DNA from: Larus michahellis
Lineage: Eukaryota; Chordata; Aves; Charadriiformes; Laridae
Reading direction: 5' to 3'
NCBI RefSeq assembly: GCF_964199755.1
Contig: NC_133930.1
Span: 57,751,962 to 57,815,961, forward strand
Length of the DNA: 64,000 bases
Under the pieces are notes generated by a model. The model had not been told where the DNA came from and did no database searches. It saw only the letters and a list, made by a program, of their open reading frames with translations. Position numbers and translations under genes: made by a program. This document shows, in pieces, positions 53,233-64,000 of the stretch. Each line of letters begins with the position of its first letter. Within the stretch, counting starts at the first letter, position 1.

Positions 53233-55898
53233 ACTGTTCAGTAATTCCAAGTGCATTTTCTTGCAATGTAAGGATCACACTGGAAGCTTAACTGCCTGAA
53301 ATCTGCTGTCATGGAGGTTATTTTCGGGGGGGATGGGGGGTGTTTTTTCACGCAGGAAAATTTAATAGTAGAGGATTTAAAAAAAAAAAAATCTGTAAAT
53401 TTTCAAATTAAAAAAAACATAGAGAAAGTTGTAGGTAATCTAATTTTCCTTATTTTCTCTTTGTGGAGAAGTGTAGTAGAACTTAGTTGATTAGGTAACA
53501 ATACTAGGAGAATAAGTCTATTTCCTTTTTATTTATAGCCCCTTTCAAATCTTCCTTACAGTACCTACCCGTTAAAAGAAAAAACAAACAAATAAACAAA
53601 CAAAAAACCCCCAAAATTAATGGAAAGAAATCCAACAATAGAAAAGAACCCTTTTCTGCAATCAATTTCAATGGCTGCTTGGGCATGCAAGGATGGTTCT
53701 TGTTTTAGCATTGGTAGCTGAAAAAGGGAGGATGTTTGGTCTGCAGTTTACTTCCTCTTCATAAATCTATTCGATAAATCCTTTCAAATAACTTGAGTAC
53801 CTAACTATATTACACTAGTACAGCTCATTATCTCTTCCTATATTCTTCCTAATGTGCTTAGATAATTTTTTCCTAAAAAAAACCCAAACATTAAAGCTAT
53901 CAAATGCCAAGGTATTACGTGACAACTGATGGCAAAACTCATCTTTTCCACAGAAGAACAGGAGACTCTCCCATGTAATGGTTTTATGAGTGTTGCCTAC
54001 ATACCTTTTCATTTCAGGAGCTAGATTTTGAAAGCAAAGATTAATGACAAATCGTTATTGCTGCTGAAATGGATAATCATAAAGCTGTTTTCCCCACCCT
54101 GTCAGACATGTTTGTGTCACATGCTGGATATACCAGAAACTGTTTGGACAGGTTTTCTGGTTATATTTTTCTACATACAGGATTTGGGCTTTCAGCACTT
54201 CCATTCTGCTTATACTGTTTAGATTACATGCACCCAGGAAAAGTGCCTTCCTGTCATATGTGAAGCATCTACAGTTTGAATAGCAGATTTATTAGAAAGA
54301 AAAATCTGTGCTGAATAAGGCTAGTTCCATATCCTTCAGTTTTAAGAGAATTATTTTTTTTTTTGCTCTACAGGTCTCCAGTATTCTTTTTTTTTTTTCA
54401 GAAACCCAAAAAGATCTATAAATATTTTATTGAAAAATTGTCATTTTCTTCTAGTTTTATTTCAAAAATTTGGAATAGGAGGGGAAGAGAAAGGTGTGTA
54501 TTTCTCAAATCCCTCCTGAGTTTGAGAGCAGGGTTGATGGGAGCTGTCTCCATTAGGACCCAACTTCTCCCTCATTAGTTGTGAAAATCCGTTATTTCTC
54601 TGGGAAAGGAATTTTGAAATCTGCAAGTCCTCCACTGAAAAGAAAATTTCATCTCTGCAGAAACATGACACAGGAAGATCAGTAAGCTAAGCAAGCAGGC
54701 TGGTAAGCAGAAGCTGCTAAGAGAGGCTTGGTCTGTTCATGAGTTGTGGACTGCTGACATAATTTTCATAAGTTCATTTTGTTAATTGCTATTACTGGTC
54801 TAGAGCACTGGAGAGCTTTCATGGATTTCAAGTTCCAAAATCAAGACAAGTGTGTAAGATCTGTATTTTGACTTTGTTTATTCCAGGAATACATCTGATT
54901 TTCACCAATACAGTTATATTACAGGTAAAGAAAGTTCACAGAAGATCAGTTCTGTGTGGGTAGGGCTATGGCCTCAGCTTCAGGCTGTATTGTACTGAAC
55001 ACAAATTATATTTTTACAGGTTGAACTCCCATACAGGAGAGCATGTGTGGAGGTGGGAGCACATAAGGGACTTACCACAAGACAGTTAGCAAACAAAATG
55101 CATCTCCTGCCAACTGACTCCTGCTTGGTATAGATTCAAGAGCAGAACTGGACATGCTGGGACCTGAAAGTCATAGCATGCACAAAGCCTAAGAGGGAGT
55201 CTAAGAGAGTACCATGTTTTGTTCCGATAGGATGGCCTGTCTTCTAAAAAGTGGTCAACGGTTGCTCTCTGTGGTGACAAAATGTTTATAACGCTGAAGG
55301 GCTTTTGTATGGTAGCGTGTTTTCTATCAGGGTTATTGTAGAGGTGGGAGCACTGATACTCTGTTCTATTTGTTTGCACATCTGTTCCTTTGGATTGTGG
55401 ACAATAAAACACAACTGGACTCCACAAATATCCTTTTGTGCCTGATGATAGAATCGAGGACAGTACAAACTGCTGGCCTACAATAACTGGGAACTTCATA
55501 ATTAAAACCAAGGTTTTGTATGAACTGGAAAGAGTAAAGCATTATTGTTAAGGCAAAAAATCCCTTCTTCAACTTTCAATACCAGATGAAGCAATCTCTT
55601 TGGCATCTTCATAACTGTAAAGAACCAATTATTTGATTGCTTGTTTTTACCAGCTCTATATAAATAAACTATGAACTTGTACATAGATCTACCAGAGTGT
55701 GATATCAGTGTAGTACCAACTGCCAACTTAAAGCAGAACGTCTCAGAAGCAGTATGAATCAGGAAGAAAAATATTCTGGGAGACAAGTGAAAACCTCTTC
55801 TGACACACACATGTATGAGTGAGAAAGACAGAGACAAACACTGACTCCTGTACCCTACACACAATGGATATTGTAGAGGTGTGAAGGGGCAGGGACCA
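53233..55898. other. Intergenic, no gene seen
   Basis: AT-rich sequence with several low-complexity runs: G-rich near 53324-53341, A13 near 53379, an A/C-rich (CAAA)n stretch at 53573-53608, and T runs near 54354 and 54389. Open frames on the minus strand at 55086-55511 and 55502-55981 have no recognisable product, and the second takes its N-terminus from the neighbouring CR1 tail. Confidence 0.5.
53573..53608. repeat. (CAAA)n low-complexity repeat
   Basis: An A-rich run with C or T roughly every fourth base, ending in a run of C. Confidence 0.8.
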
Positions 55899-56115
55899 AT
55901 CACAGAATCACAGAATGGTAGGGGTTGGAAGGAACCTTCGAAGGTCGTTTTAATCCAACACCCCTGCCAAAGCAGGGTCACCTAGAGCAGGTTGCACAGG
56001 AATGCATCTATGCAGATTTTAAATATCTGCGGAGAAGGAGACTCCACAACCTCTCTGGGCAGCCCATTCCAGTGCTCTGCCACCCTCAAAGAAGTTTTTC
56101 CTTATGTTCCTCACA
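55899..56115 (-). mobile_element. CR1 3' tail fragment
   Basis: Its 3' end is ATCACAGAATCACAGAATGG at 55899, followed by TAGGGGTTGGAAGGAACC, then GGGCAGCCCATTCCAGTGCTC near 56058. It is truncated near 56115. It belongs to the ATTCTGTG octamer type, like the copy at 60505. Confidence 0.92.
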
Positions 56116-59100
56116 TTAACAATACAATCCAACAGATCACAGAGAATTATAGATGTTGAATGCAATACTGTAACTTGGAAAAAGTGAACAGTTTTGCTCT
56201 TAGCTGACCTAAGACTGCAGGAAGATAGAGTTGCCTTTGACACTTCATTGCAATGCTAAATTTGATAGAATCTGAATATAAAATATAATTTTAAAAAGCA
56301 GCTATTTCTATTTTATTTTAAATTAATGAGATTAATCCACATGTAGTGGAATCCATTTCAGGCTATTCATTTGTATCTTTCAGTTTGCCAGAAAAAAATC
56401 ATGCAGAAGAAATCTTACCATTTTTGGAAATTATTCCTGTTCTTGTCTAACATACCATGAGCAATTCAGTTCAGTGTACAGCTCCTTAACGCTATTCCGA
56501 AACATCACCCTTGTTTATTATGCCTGGTTAGCTGTGCTGAAGTGCAGTATACAATTAATTTCAATCTAAACAATTTCTATTGTAATAATTCTGTCTGGAA
56601 AGTGTATGGGGCGCATCAAAAGTATTCTATACTTATCAGCCATAATGAACCACTTCAGGTGGCTCAGATGTGCTAGTCATAGCTTGAACATGAAGGGCAG
56701 TATTCAGATAGCCCTGGCGTTTGTGCTGGTGGACTAACCTGGCAGCAGCTCCTTTGCCATAAAGTGCGTTAGATGAGTCTACTTGTCTGTACAGTCTGTA
56801 GAAGACTTTATAGAAGACTTGTCATAAAACTAAAGCTAAATTGGTCAAAGGCAATTTGGGAGAGAAGGATGCCTAGATGGATGGTGGAACACCTTTAATA
56901 ATATTCCAAAAGCAGGTACCTACACACTATAAGCAAGAGAGTATCTTCCGTATTTTGTGAGTATTTGTATGAATATTGATTTGATTTCTGTGTCTGAGGT
57001 CTTAACAACTAAAGTAAAAGAATGGTTACTGAACAGCTTTTTTCCCCCACTAAAAATGTAATTAAATTTCAGTATTACAAGTAATGTGCAGACATACTGC
57101 AATACTTGAAGTCCTTACTATAGTTTTCCTGTGAGCATTCAACTTTTGCTAACCCATTATTAACAGTATTCAGGCAGCTATTTTGAGTTATTTTGTATAC
57201 CCAGTAATTTGCTTTTTCTTACTTTTAAAAAGTTATAAATAATACAGTTCGTTTGACATTGGTGATAATTTGTAAAACAAGATGCAAAAGTGACAAACCT
57301 TCAGTGTATCTGATCCATTTAACTACTTCACATGATGTTGTCAATTAGTTTATGTGTTTCCGCTCCATATTGTAATGATAATATTTCACATCTGCAACAT
57401 ATACGCTTGAGTCTGCTAGACACACCCATTAAAATTAGATAATGTAAAATTGAAACTGAAATGGACAAAGATGTCCCATTTTTTTTTTATATAATTAATG
57501 TCTATCTTTATAATATCATGTAAGAATTGGAAAATAAAAGCACAAGCCTATAGATTTGTTAAATTGCCCAACTTTCAATCTTCACAGTGCTGGATTTCAA
57601 AATTGGGTGATGTTTACAAATTATTCTGATTGTGGGACTCTATTTGGAATTGGGACAGACATTGAAAAACCAAATACACACTCATAACAGATGTGAGGCT
57701 GCTGCAACTGTACTCTGAGATCTCCCAGTTGACTTCTGCGGAGCTGCTCACCTCACTTGGTGTAAATGTCAAGGCTGTTCTGTGACTGTTATTTCACAAC
57801 TGCCTCCCTTTCTTCTTTCCTTGAGAGTTCCTTCCCTGTTCTTGCTAAATATGCAATGAAGTCCCTGAGTATGGGATTTTTTAACAACTCTAGATTTATC
57901 CTTTGGAACTAGAAATATTTCAAGGCATGTAACTGGATCTGTGCTAGCATCTCTACTTTTCTACACCAGTATTTGGTTAAGCACTCCTCCAGCCCCCTGT
58001 TACATGCTTACCACAGTTTGGGCTGGACCTGAGGTGAAAAATGCCAGTGATTTAAGACTTTCCTTGCACCTTTCTAATAGTGGGGCCAACTGGTGTCTCC
58101 TTTGGTGCAACTAGATGTGCACTACAGAAGTGCAACTACACTGTCTCAGTTTCTCTACAGCTCTCTATTGCCCCAAGGAACATTTTCGTCTGCCAGAAGT
58201 AGCTGGAACAGTGCATGCAATAGTGCATCAGCTGTGCCTCACTGCCAGACACACACCTTCCTCTTGAGGCTATGAGAAAAGTGGCTAGAGCTCGTACGCC
58301 TGCTTAATCCTCCCATGCCACGGAAATGCCACAATTAAGTGGTGAATCAAACATGTCAAGCCTGGATCAGGCCCAGGAAACTCACAGTTGTTATTAGAGC
58401 AATGCTCCTCAGCATGCCCACTGCTAGCGAAAGGACGAGCTTGAAAACATGGCCTGAAGAGTGGGAGGAAAGACCTGCAGGAACAAGTTAGAATTATTCA
58501 GATGACAGGAGAGCAGAGCAGCGGGGAGGGCAGAGCAGGCACGTTGATCCTGCTGCTGCTGACCTCTGGAGAAAGAAGCACAGCACTCTGCCACGGAAAA
58601 TAGCTTCTGTGCATTTATTTCAGGAATTTCTTTGAACATTCATTTTCTGTAATCTGAGTTCTTGCTGGGCTTTTAATTGTCTTTTTAAGCTTAATTGAGG
58701 ATAAGATAAAACAAAATCCTGGAAGGGGAGCCTTGGACTAAGGGACAAGGCGGCAGGCATCTGCTGCCACAGGTGGGTACATGGTCCAGGGTGGATGCAT
58801 TGTATATATGCTATTATGGGGAGATTTCTCCTCTCCTTATTTTTCAGTGTTTCCTTACAAAGTGCAAAACTGATGATGCTGCATCTGGACTGTAAGTATG
58901 AGACATTTTTGCTCACATTTAGGCAAAATTTCTTTGCCAGTTATTGACATTTACGAGACTAACTAAAGTTCAGTCTTTCCTGAGCAAAAGATTCCATATT
59001 CAAACCCAAATGGTTACATCAGCAGTACAGGGATTTCAATAAAAACACTACATTTGGCTCAATTTATCATTCAGTTAAAGGTTGCAATAATGAATTAGGA

Positions 59101-60504
59101 AAAAAAATAGGCATACCAATGTAAACTGGTACGATTACTTGCTAGTATAACTGTGACTTAAATTACTCTTGGCAGTATGCTAGATATGGAAGGCATGTAG
59201 GAAAAAGTCTTTGGCTCAGGCAGGTTGGTTTGGCCATCCTTCCTGGCAGTACTACTCATGCACTGATGGTAAAGGTAGCTGAACTTAATGAGTGAATTAA
59301 AATATTACCTCCTCAACAATGATGATAATCACTTCAGAAATGCATTTCTGTTAAGCAATGAGATGCTGACTAGTTAGGCTCTGGTACATACGCATGACAG
59401 CGTGCGAAAGAGATTTCTGTGTTTTGACAGCAGGCTGATAAGTTTGAAACCATACATTTGCTGGGTGCAAAAGTTAACGGGCAGCACAATGTTGCCACAA
59501 GTCTCACCCTGACTGGATGGAGTGTACTGGATCTCCCTAGAGACAGATAGCCCTTTGCTCAGAAATGCTTTTAGGAAAAGGACTAATTCTCTAGCATGGT
59601 CCCTTCTGAGGGCAGGTAAATCTGTCATGCAAGGTAAGCTGAACAGAGCAAAGGAAGGGTTTATTTTCCCACTCACGATCCACAGAACAGTGCTAGCAAT
59701 TCCTGCAATTATACTAGGAACGGGAACAGGATGACACACTGGGGTGAGAGGGCTTTCTCTAACAAGTAATAACTACAACATCTTGGAAAGCGATGCGCAG
59801 AATCCAAAAAGACCACGTAATTATGGTCAGAAAAATATGCAACAGAAAGACAGGGAAACATAGACAGATTGAGAGAAGAGAGAAACAGTCAATCTTACAC
59901 ATACTTGAGAAGTGTGCAACAGGACCAAACCTGACATATACACACCCAAAAAGTGAGAAAGTGGAGTAAAAGAAAGTGTACCTCAACACAGAGAAACCAT
60001 AGGAAACCACGTGGTTACACTGAGAGATCACCCCTCATTGCAAACCATCTACTTTTCATTAACAGAGATCCGCCAGTGCCTGACAACCATTTTAAGCTCC
60101 ACCTGCTCTTCTAAAATGGAAGCTCAGCATGTGTAGCACTACTGGCTATTTATGATTTGTTTGCCAAAAACTGCATGGTGCTGAAGTGACATAGATCACG
60201 TACTGGTTTATGTAAAACTGGCTATTCTAGAAGAACAAAGATTGCTTCCTATTTCTTTGAATGTATGCTTTCAGAGGAGGAGCCATTGTTTCCTGTTTTT
60301 TTGTAACATACAAGTTTAAACAAACCAGGCACTCTTTAGAGTGTATACTGACTTTTTAAATGCAAATCAATGAAGCTGCTAGGTGATTCTCAAACCATAT
60401 AAAGTTACCTGAAATGGCTGTTGTGAAGGTTGCCTCTATGGTAGCACCTTCTGGCACATCCTGGCTGTATGCAGTAGGTGATGTTGAGAATGTGAAAGAG
60501 GGAG
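56116..60504. other. Intergenic, no gene seen
   Basis: About 4.4 kb of AT-rich sequence without recognisable exons, transposons or RNA genes. A T run occurs near 57480. The longest open frame, 59374-59739 on the minus strand, has no recognisable homology. Confidence 0.5.
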
Positions 60505-61020
60505 ATCACAGAATCACAGAATGATAGGTGTTGGGAGGGACCTCTGGAGATCATCTAGTCCAACCCCCCTGCCAAAGTAGGTTCACCTAGAGCAGGTTGC
60601 ACAGGAACATGTTCAGGCAGGTTTTGAATGTCTCCAGAGATGGAGACTCCACCACCTCTCTGGGCAGCCTGTTCCAGTGCTCTGCCACCCTCAAAGTGAA
60701 GAAGTTCCTCCTCACGTTGAGATGGAACTTCCTATGCTCAAGTTTGTGCCCGTTACCTCTTGTCCTGTTGCCAGGCACCACTGAAAAAGGGCCCCATCCT
60801 CCTGACACCCATCCTTTAAGTATTTATAAGTGTTGATAAGATCCCCCCTCAGTTGTCTTTTTTCCAGACTAAAAAGACCCCAAATCCCTCAGACTTTCTT
60901 CCTAAGAGAGATGTTCCAGTCCCCTAGTCATCTTTGTAGCCCTTTGCTGCACCCTCTCCAGCAGTTCCCTGTCCTTCTTGAATCGGGGAGCTCAGAACAG
61001 GACACAGTACGCAAGATACA
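60505..61020 (-). mobile_element. CR1 LINE 3' fragment
   Basis: The minus-strand copy starts with ATCACAGAATCACAGAATG at about 60504 and the CCAACCCCCCTGCCAAAG segment. It continues through sequence coding for [20 protein letters not shown] and [18 protein letters not shown] (60587-60808) and is truncated near 61020, in the segment that encodes the region downstream of the RPHLEY motif. The 3' tail is better preserved than in the copy at 52657. Confidence 0.92.
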
Positions 61021-64000
61021 CAAAAATACTTGTGTTCTGGTATCTGTTAAGCTGTCTAATAAAAGAGCTCTTTAATAAAAGGCAGCTAAGCCTCTTTGTT
61101 AAAGGTGTATCTTAAGAAAAAAGTCCAATTTGGAGTTCTCCATAAATGCCACCCAACAACTCTGCTATCACATCAATAAGGGCGTTTTCATCCCTGCTTA
61201 ACCTTTCATCTGAAATAGCACATCTTGGCAGCAGCTAGTCAGAAAAGTGGTATAGGACATGCCCAGTTGGCATGATGAGTTTCTAATTAGAAACCCTCTT
61301 CAGCATCAGGGTAAGATATGCTGTTGTGTCAGCCGGGAGGAAGAGGGAGAAGAGAGGAGATATGTGTATGGGAGGGACCAACTGAATGACTGGTTGATCT
61401 TGAGTGAGGTTCCCTAGAGCTCCGAGTGTTGCTATGCAATGGTGAGGGTTTGTAAAGAAACCTGGGAGAAGGGTGGTATGTAAACCAGAGGTCATGAGAG
61501 TAATGGGGCTGATCTCCACTGCAGCAAGGGGCCCTAGCTGAGTACAGTCTCTGACTCACAGCCTTGTTTTTCTGCTGGTGCGACTGCAGGTGTTTCTGAC
61601 TCTTAGCAGAGTGGCTTTAGTCCTGGTAGGACAGAGGGAAGAACAGGTGGCACAGGCTGATATCTGGATGTAAGCTGAAATTTCTGGTGTTCTGAGCTAC
61701 TGTGGTGGGAAAAAATAACCTCTTCAACTACTTTTCTTTAAGTCTGTTCAGGGTTGTGAGCTTTGCAACAAGGCTGATGGTGGACTGTACCTCTGTGGAG
61801 TGAGAAAGACTCCTGCTTGTGGTACAGGTCAGTTGTTAGGATCTCCAAGTCCTCCAGGGGACAGCCTGTGACTTCTCTGCGCCCTGGATTTGCACTGATA
61901 AAGCAGGATGAGTGTCTTAATCTGACAGGTTGAGTGGCCCAGAGACAGGATGGGTATGTCACCCCAGAGATGGCACTCTGACTGCTTTTCTTACTTTTTT
62001 TTTCTTTTTTTCCTCCTTCTCCCTTCCACATGGGGAGGCATAACAACGAAAGAGAAAAGTGCTTATGAACATGGGATTTCCCGCTCAAAGTAGGTGGCTG
62101 ATGAGAAAAAACTGTTGTTTTGGGATACTGCTTGTAAGGGGGAATCTTCCTGAGGAATGCAGAACTGGTCTAAACTTGTTTGAATTCTTTACTTTTTCAC
62201 AGCATCAGCAAAAGAGGTATAGACTCCAGGAGAAATGACAGTCACAAATTTGCTGCAGGTTAAGGGTGATGAAGGACCCAGGTAATGGTGCTTTGTGTTA
62301 GAGACTGGTCAAGGTGCAGCTCTTGGAAGAAAAAAGGCTGTGGGACCTTGAGGTATGGCAAGGTTTGTATGAGGTTAGGGAACTGTGAACAATGAATGTA
62401 TGAAGGTATGTACCAACCTGAATGTGTAGATGCTCTAGGTAGAACATTTTGGAGTTCATTCAGCTGGAGACCACAAATATTACACTAATGTCCCAATCTT
62501 ATGTCCAGATGCTCGAGTAAGCCTGACTTTATGTATACATTTGTGTGTGCATTCATGTGTGTGTGCATGTCTATATGTACACACACTCTGAGGCCATGCA
62601 GTCAAACAAGATTGTAGCCTGCTGTTACAAACTCATACAAAATGTCTGCTGTGTTTTACCTACAGCTAGGTCTAATATGCTGACTGCCTGACTAGGACTA
62701 GTGTTTGGCTATTTCTTTGCCTAATCATTTCACGTTTGTTTGCCTCCTACTTCTGTGTGCTTCACACTTAATTTACAAGTGGCCAAAAGCCAGTTTCTCT
62801 GAGAACTTAGTCCCTTTGCAGACGTTCTCAATTATTTATGCCTTTCTTCAACAGTGAGTCTATTGTTCTTCTGCCTTGTCTGCAATGAATCCTTGTTTCC
62901 TCTGTGTGAGGAGTATTCTCTGTTATACAAGGATGCTCCATTTTTCGCAATAGCTGGTCTCAAATTACCAAAAAGCTAGACAGTTTCTGTAGGTGATGAT
63001 TTAAAGAGATCTTTGTTGGAGCACATAACTATGATGCAGTGGGCAGAGTAATAAACCTCACAGGAAAGAACTTACGTGGGGGAAAAGAGTGACTGATTCC
63101 CCATTGAGCTGTGAACGTTTGCTAACCGGATTATTCAGTGAAAATTATCCTTAAAGCAGAGAGTGGTGCAAAGCCCAGTTGTTTTAGGGGTAGAAATGTG
63201 ATGTGCATGAGTAGTGCTCCACGCTATTTTCCTCTTTTTTTACCTGTCTGCAGTCTCTGGTTTTGCATGTCTTCATAATTTTCTTCACAAGTGACCAGCT
63301 CTCTAGCTTTTAAAATCTGTTTTAATTAACATTTTTCCTTTCTATTGGCTTGCAACTTTCAAGCTTTGTTCAGCACGAGGCTATTCTGGCCATGCTTACT
63401 AGCAGGCAATCTTGTTGTATATTGTTTACTGTGCTTCTGCTATGACTTTTTCTCAGAAGTGTCTACTGAAGTTTTCACTTGATCCTGTTCAACATAGATT
63501 TCTACACTCTTCTCTCCTCCAGTTTAAATATACAACATTTCTCTTAGCTGGTATATTACAACTTCTCTCACTTACTCTTCTCTTTAAATAGTTCTTCTAT
63601 TCTGACTCCTCCTTCAAGCACTGTCTTTTTGCTTGTCTTATACAACTTTCTTCAGCTGCTTTTTAACTTTTATTATAATTACTAAAAAATTTCCTCTTTG
63701 TCTTTAAAAGATTTGTGAACATTTTCTACTTTTTTAACGTTGAGTCATTACCTACCCAAACAATCAAAGGAATATGCTGTATATAAGCCTTGTGCTGGGT
63801 ATAACTTCTATCATCAAATCTCTACATGAAATTTATGAGACCATCCTATTCCTGTAGTTGTTAATAAGTTAAATGAATCTTAAACAGGTAAAGCTGAAGG
63901 TGGAAATGATCCTTCTGTCCACAGCCATCAAGAACATGCAGAATTCTTGGTACATATATATATGCATAAGCTTAATAATAGATTTGGGGTTTTTTTTCAG
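61021..64000. other. Intergenic, no gene seen
   Basis: About 3 kb of AT-rich and later T/C-rich sequence (63430-63720). It has a TG-rich imperfect repeat at 62541-62588 and a short TATATA run near 63953. There are no exons that I recognise. Open frames of 76-116 codons on the minus strand (61283-62088) lack homology. Confidence 0.5.
62541..62588. repeat. TG-rich imperfect repeat closing in CACACA
   Basis: Two TGTGTGTGCAT-type units are followed by TGTACACACAC. The TG and CA parts are mutually complementary and could pair. Confidence 0.75.

Noticed and set aside
55086..55981. Two overlapping minus-strand frames (141 and 159 codons) resembling a split gene
   Set aside because: The upstream frame takes its N-terminus from the CR1 tail at 55899, and neither product resembles a known protein.

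Overview
The window is vertebrate, almost certainly avian, nuclear DNA. It is AT-rich and gene-poor. It carries nine recognisable pieces of CR1 LINEs, whose 3' ends have the ATTCTATG or ATTCTGTG octamer repeats typical of sauropsid CR1. It also carries one long terminal repeat of the type I recognise from avian ERVL-like endogenous retroviruses. There are no bacterial-style operons, CRISPR arrays, phage genes, rRNAs or tRNAs.

Two real protein-coding loci are visible, both on the + strand. At the left edge is the last coding exon of PRRC1 (257-466), followed by a probable 3' UTR. About 44 kb downstream is the complete single-exon coding region of CTXN3, cortexin-3 (44746-44988), an 80-residue one-pass membrane protein. 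PRRC1 and CTXN3 are also neighbours on human chromosome 5q23, so the window is a conserved synteny block. From memory, this block lies on the Z chromosome in birds; that is an inference and the sequence does not prove it.

Layout: 1-256 last PRRC1 intron; 257-466 terminal coding exon; 467 to about 1800 probable 3' UTR; 4203-5378 degraded CR1 (-); 8941-11307 ERVL-type LTR (-) split by a CR1 (9456-10843, -) whose reverse transcriptase frame is still open for 416 codons; 12838-14279 CR1 (+) with a damaged reverse transcriptase; 22022-22561 CR1 (+); 28533-28730 (+) and 28878-29075 (-), two CR1 tails facing each other; 29076-44647 a long interval with no gene I can prove, but with conserved-looking AT-rich tracts and one exon-like segment bounded by good splice signals (33086-33381); 44648 to about 45880 CTXN3 terminal exon; then intergenic DNA with CR1 fragments at 52657, 55899 and 60505.

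I found no convincing undescribed multi-gene system. The items most worth a second look are two tandem hairpins in a local CpG-rich patch (27130-27260), the nested LTR/CR1 insertion with an intact reverse transcriptase frame, the candidate upstream CTXN3 exon near 33.1-33.4 kb, and the candidate conserved non-coding tracts near 27.8, 30.8 and 50 kb. Repeat boundaries are estimates by eye, good to roughly 10-20 bases.
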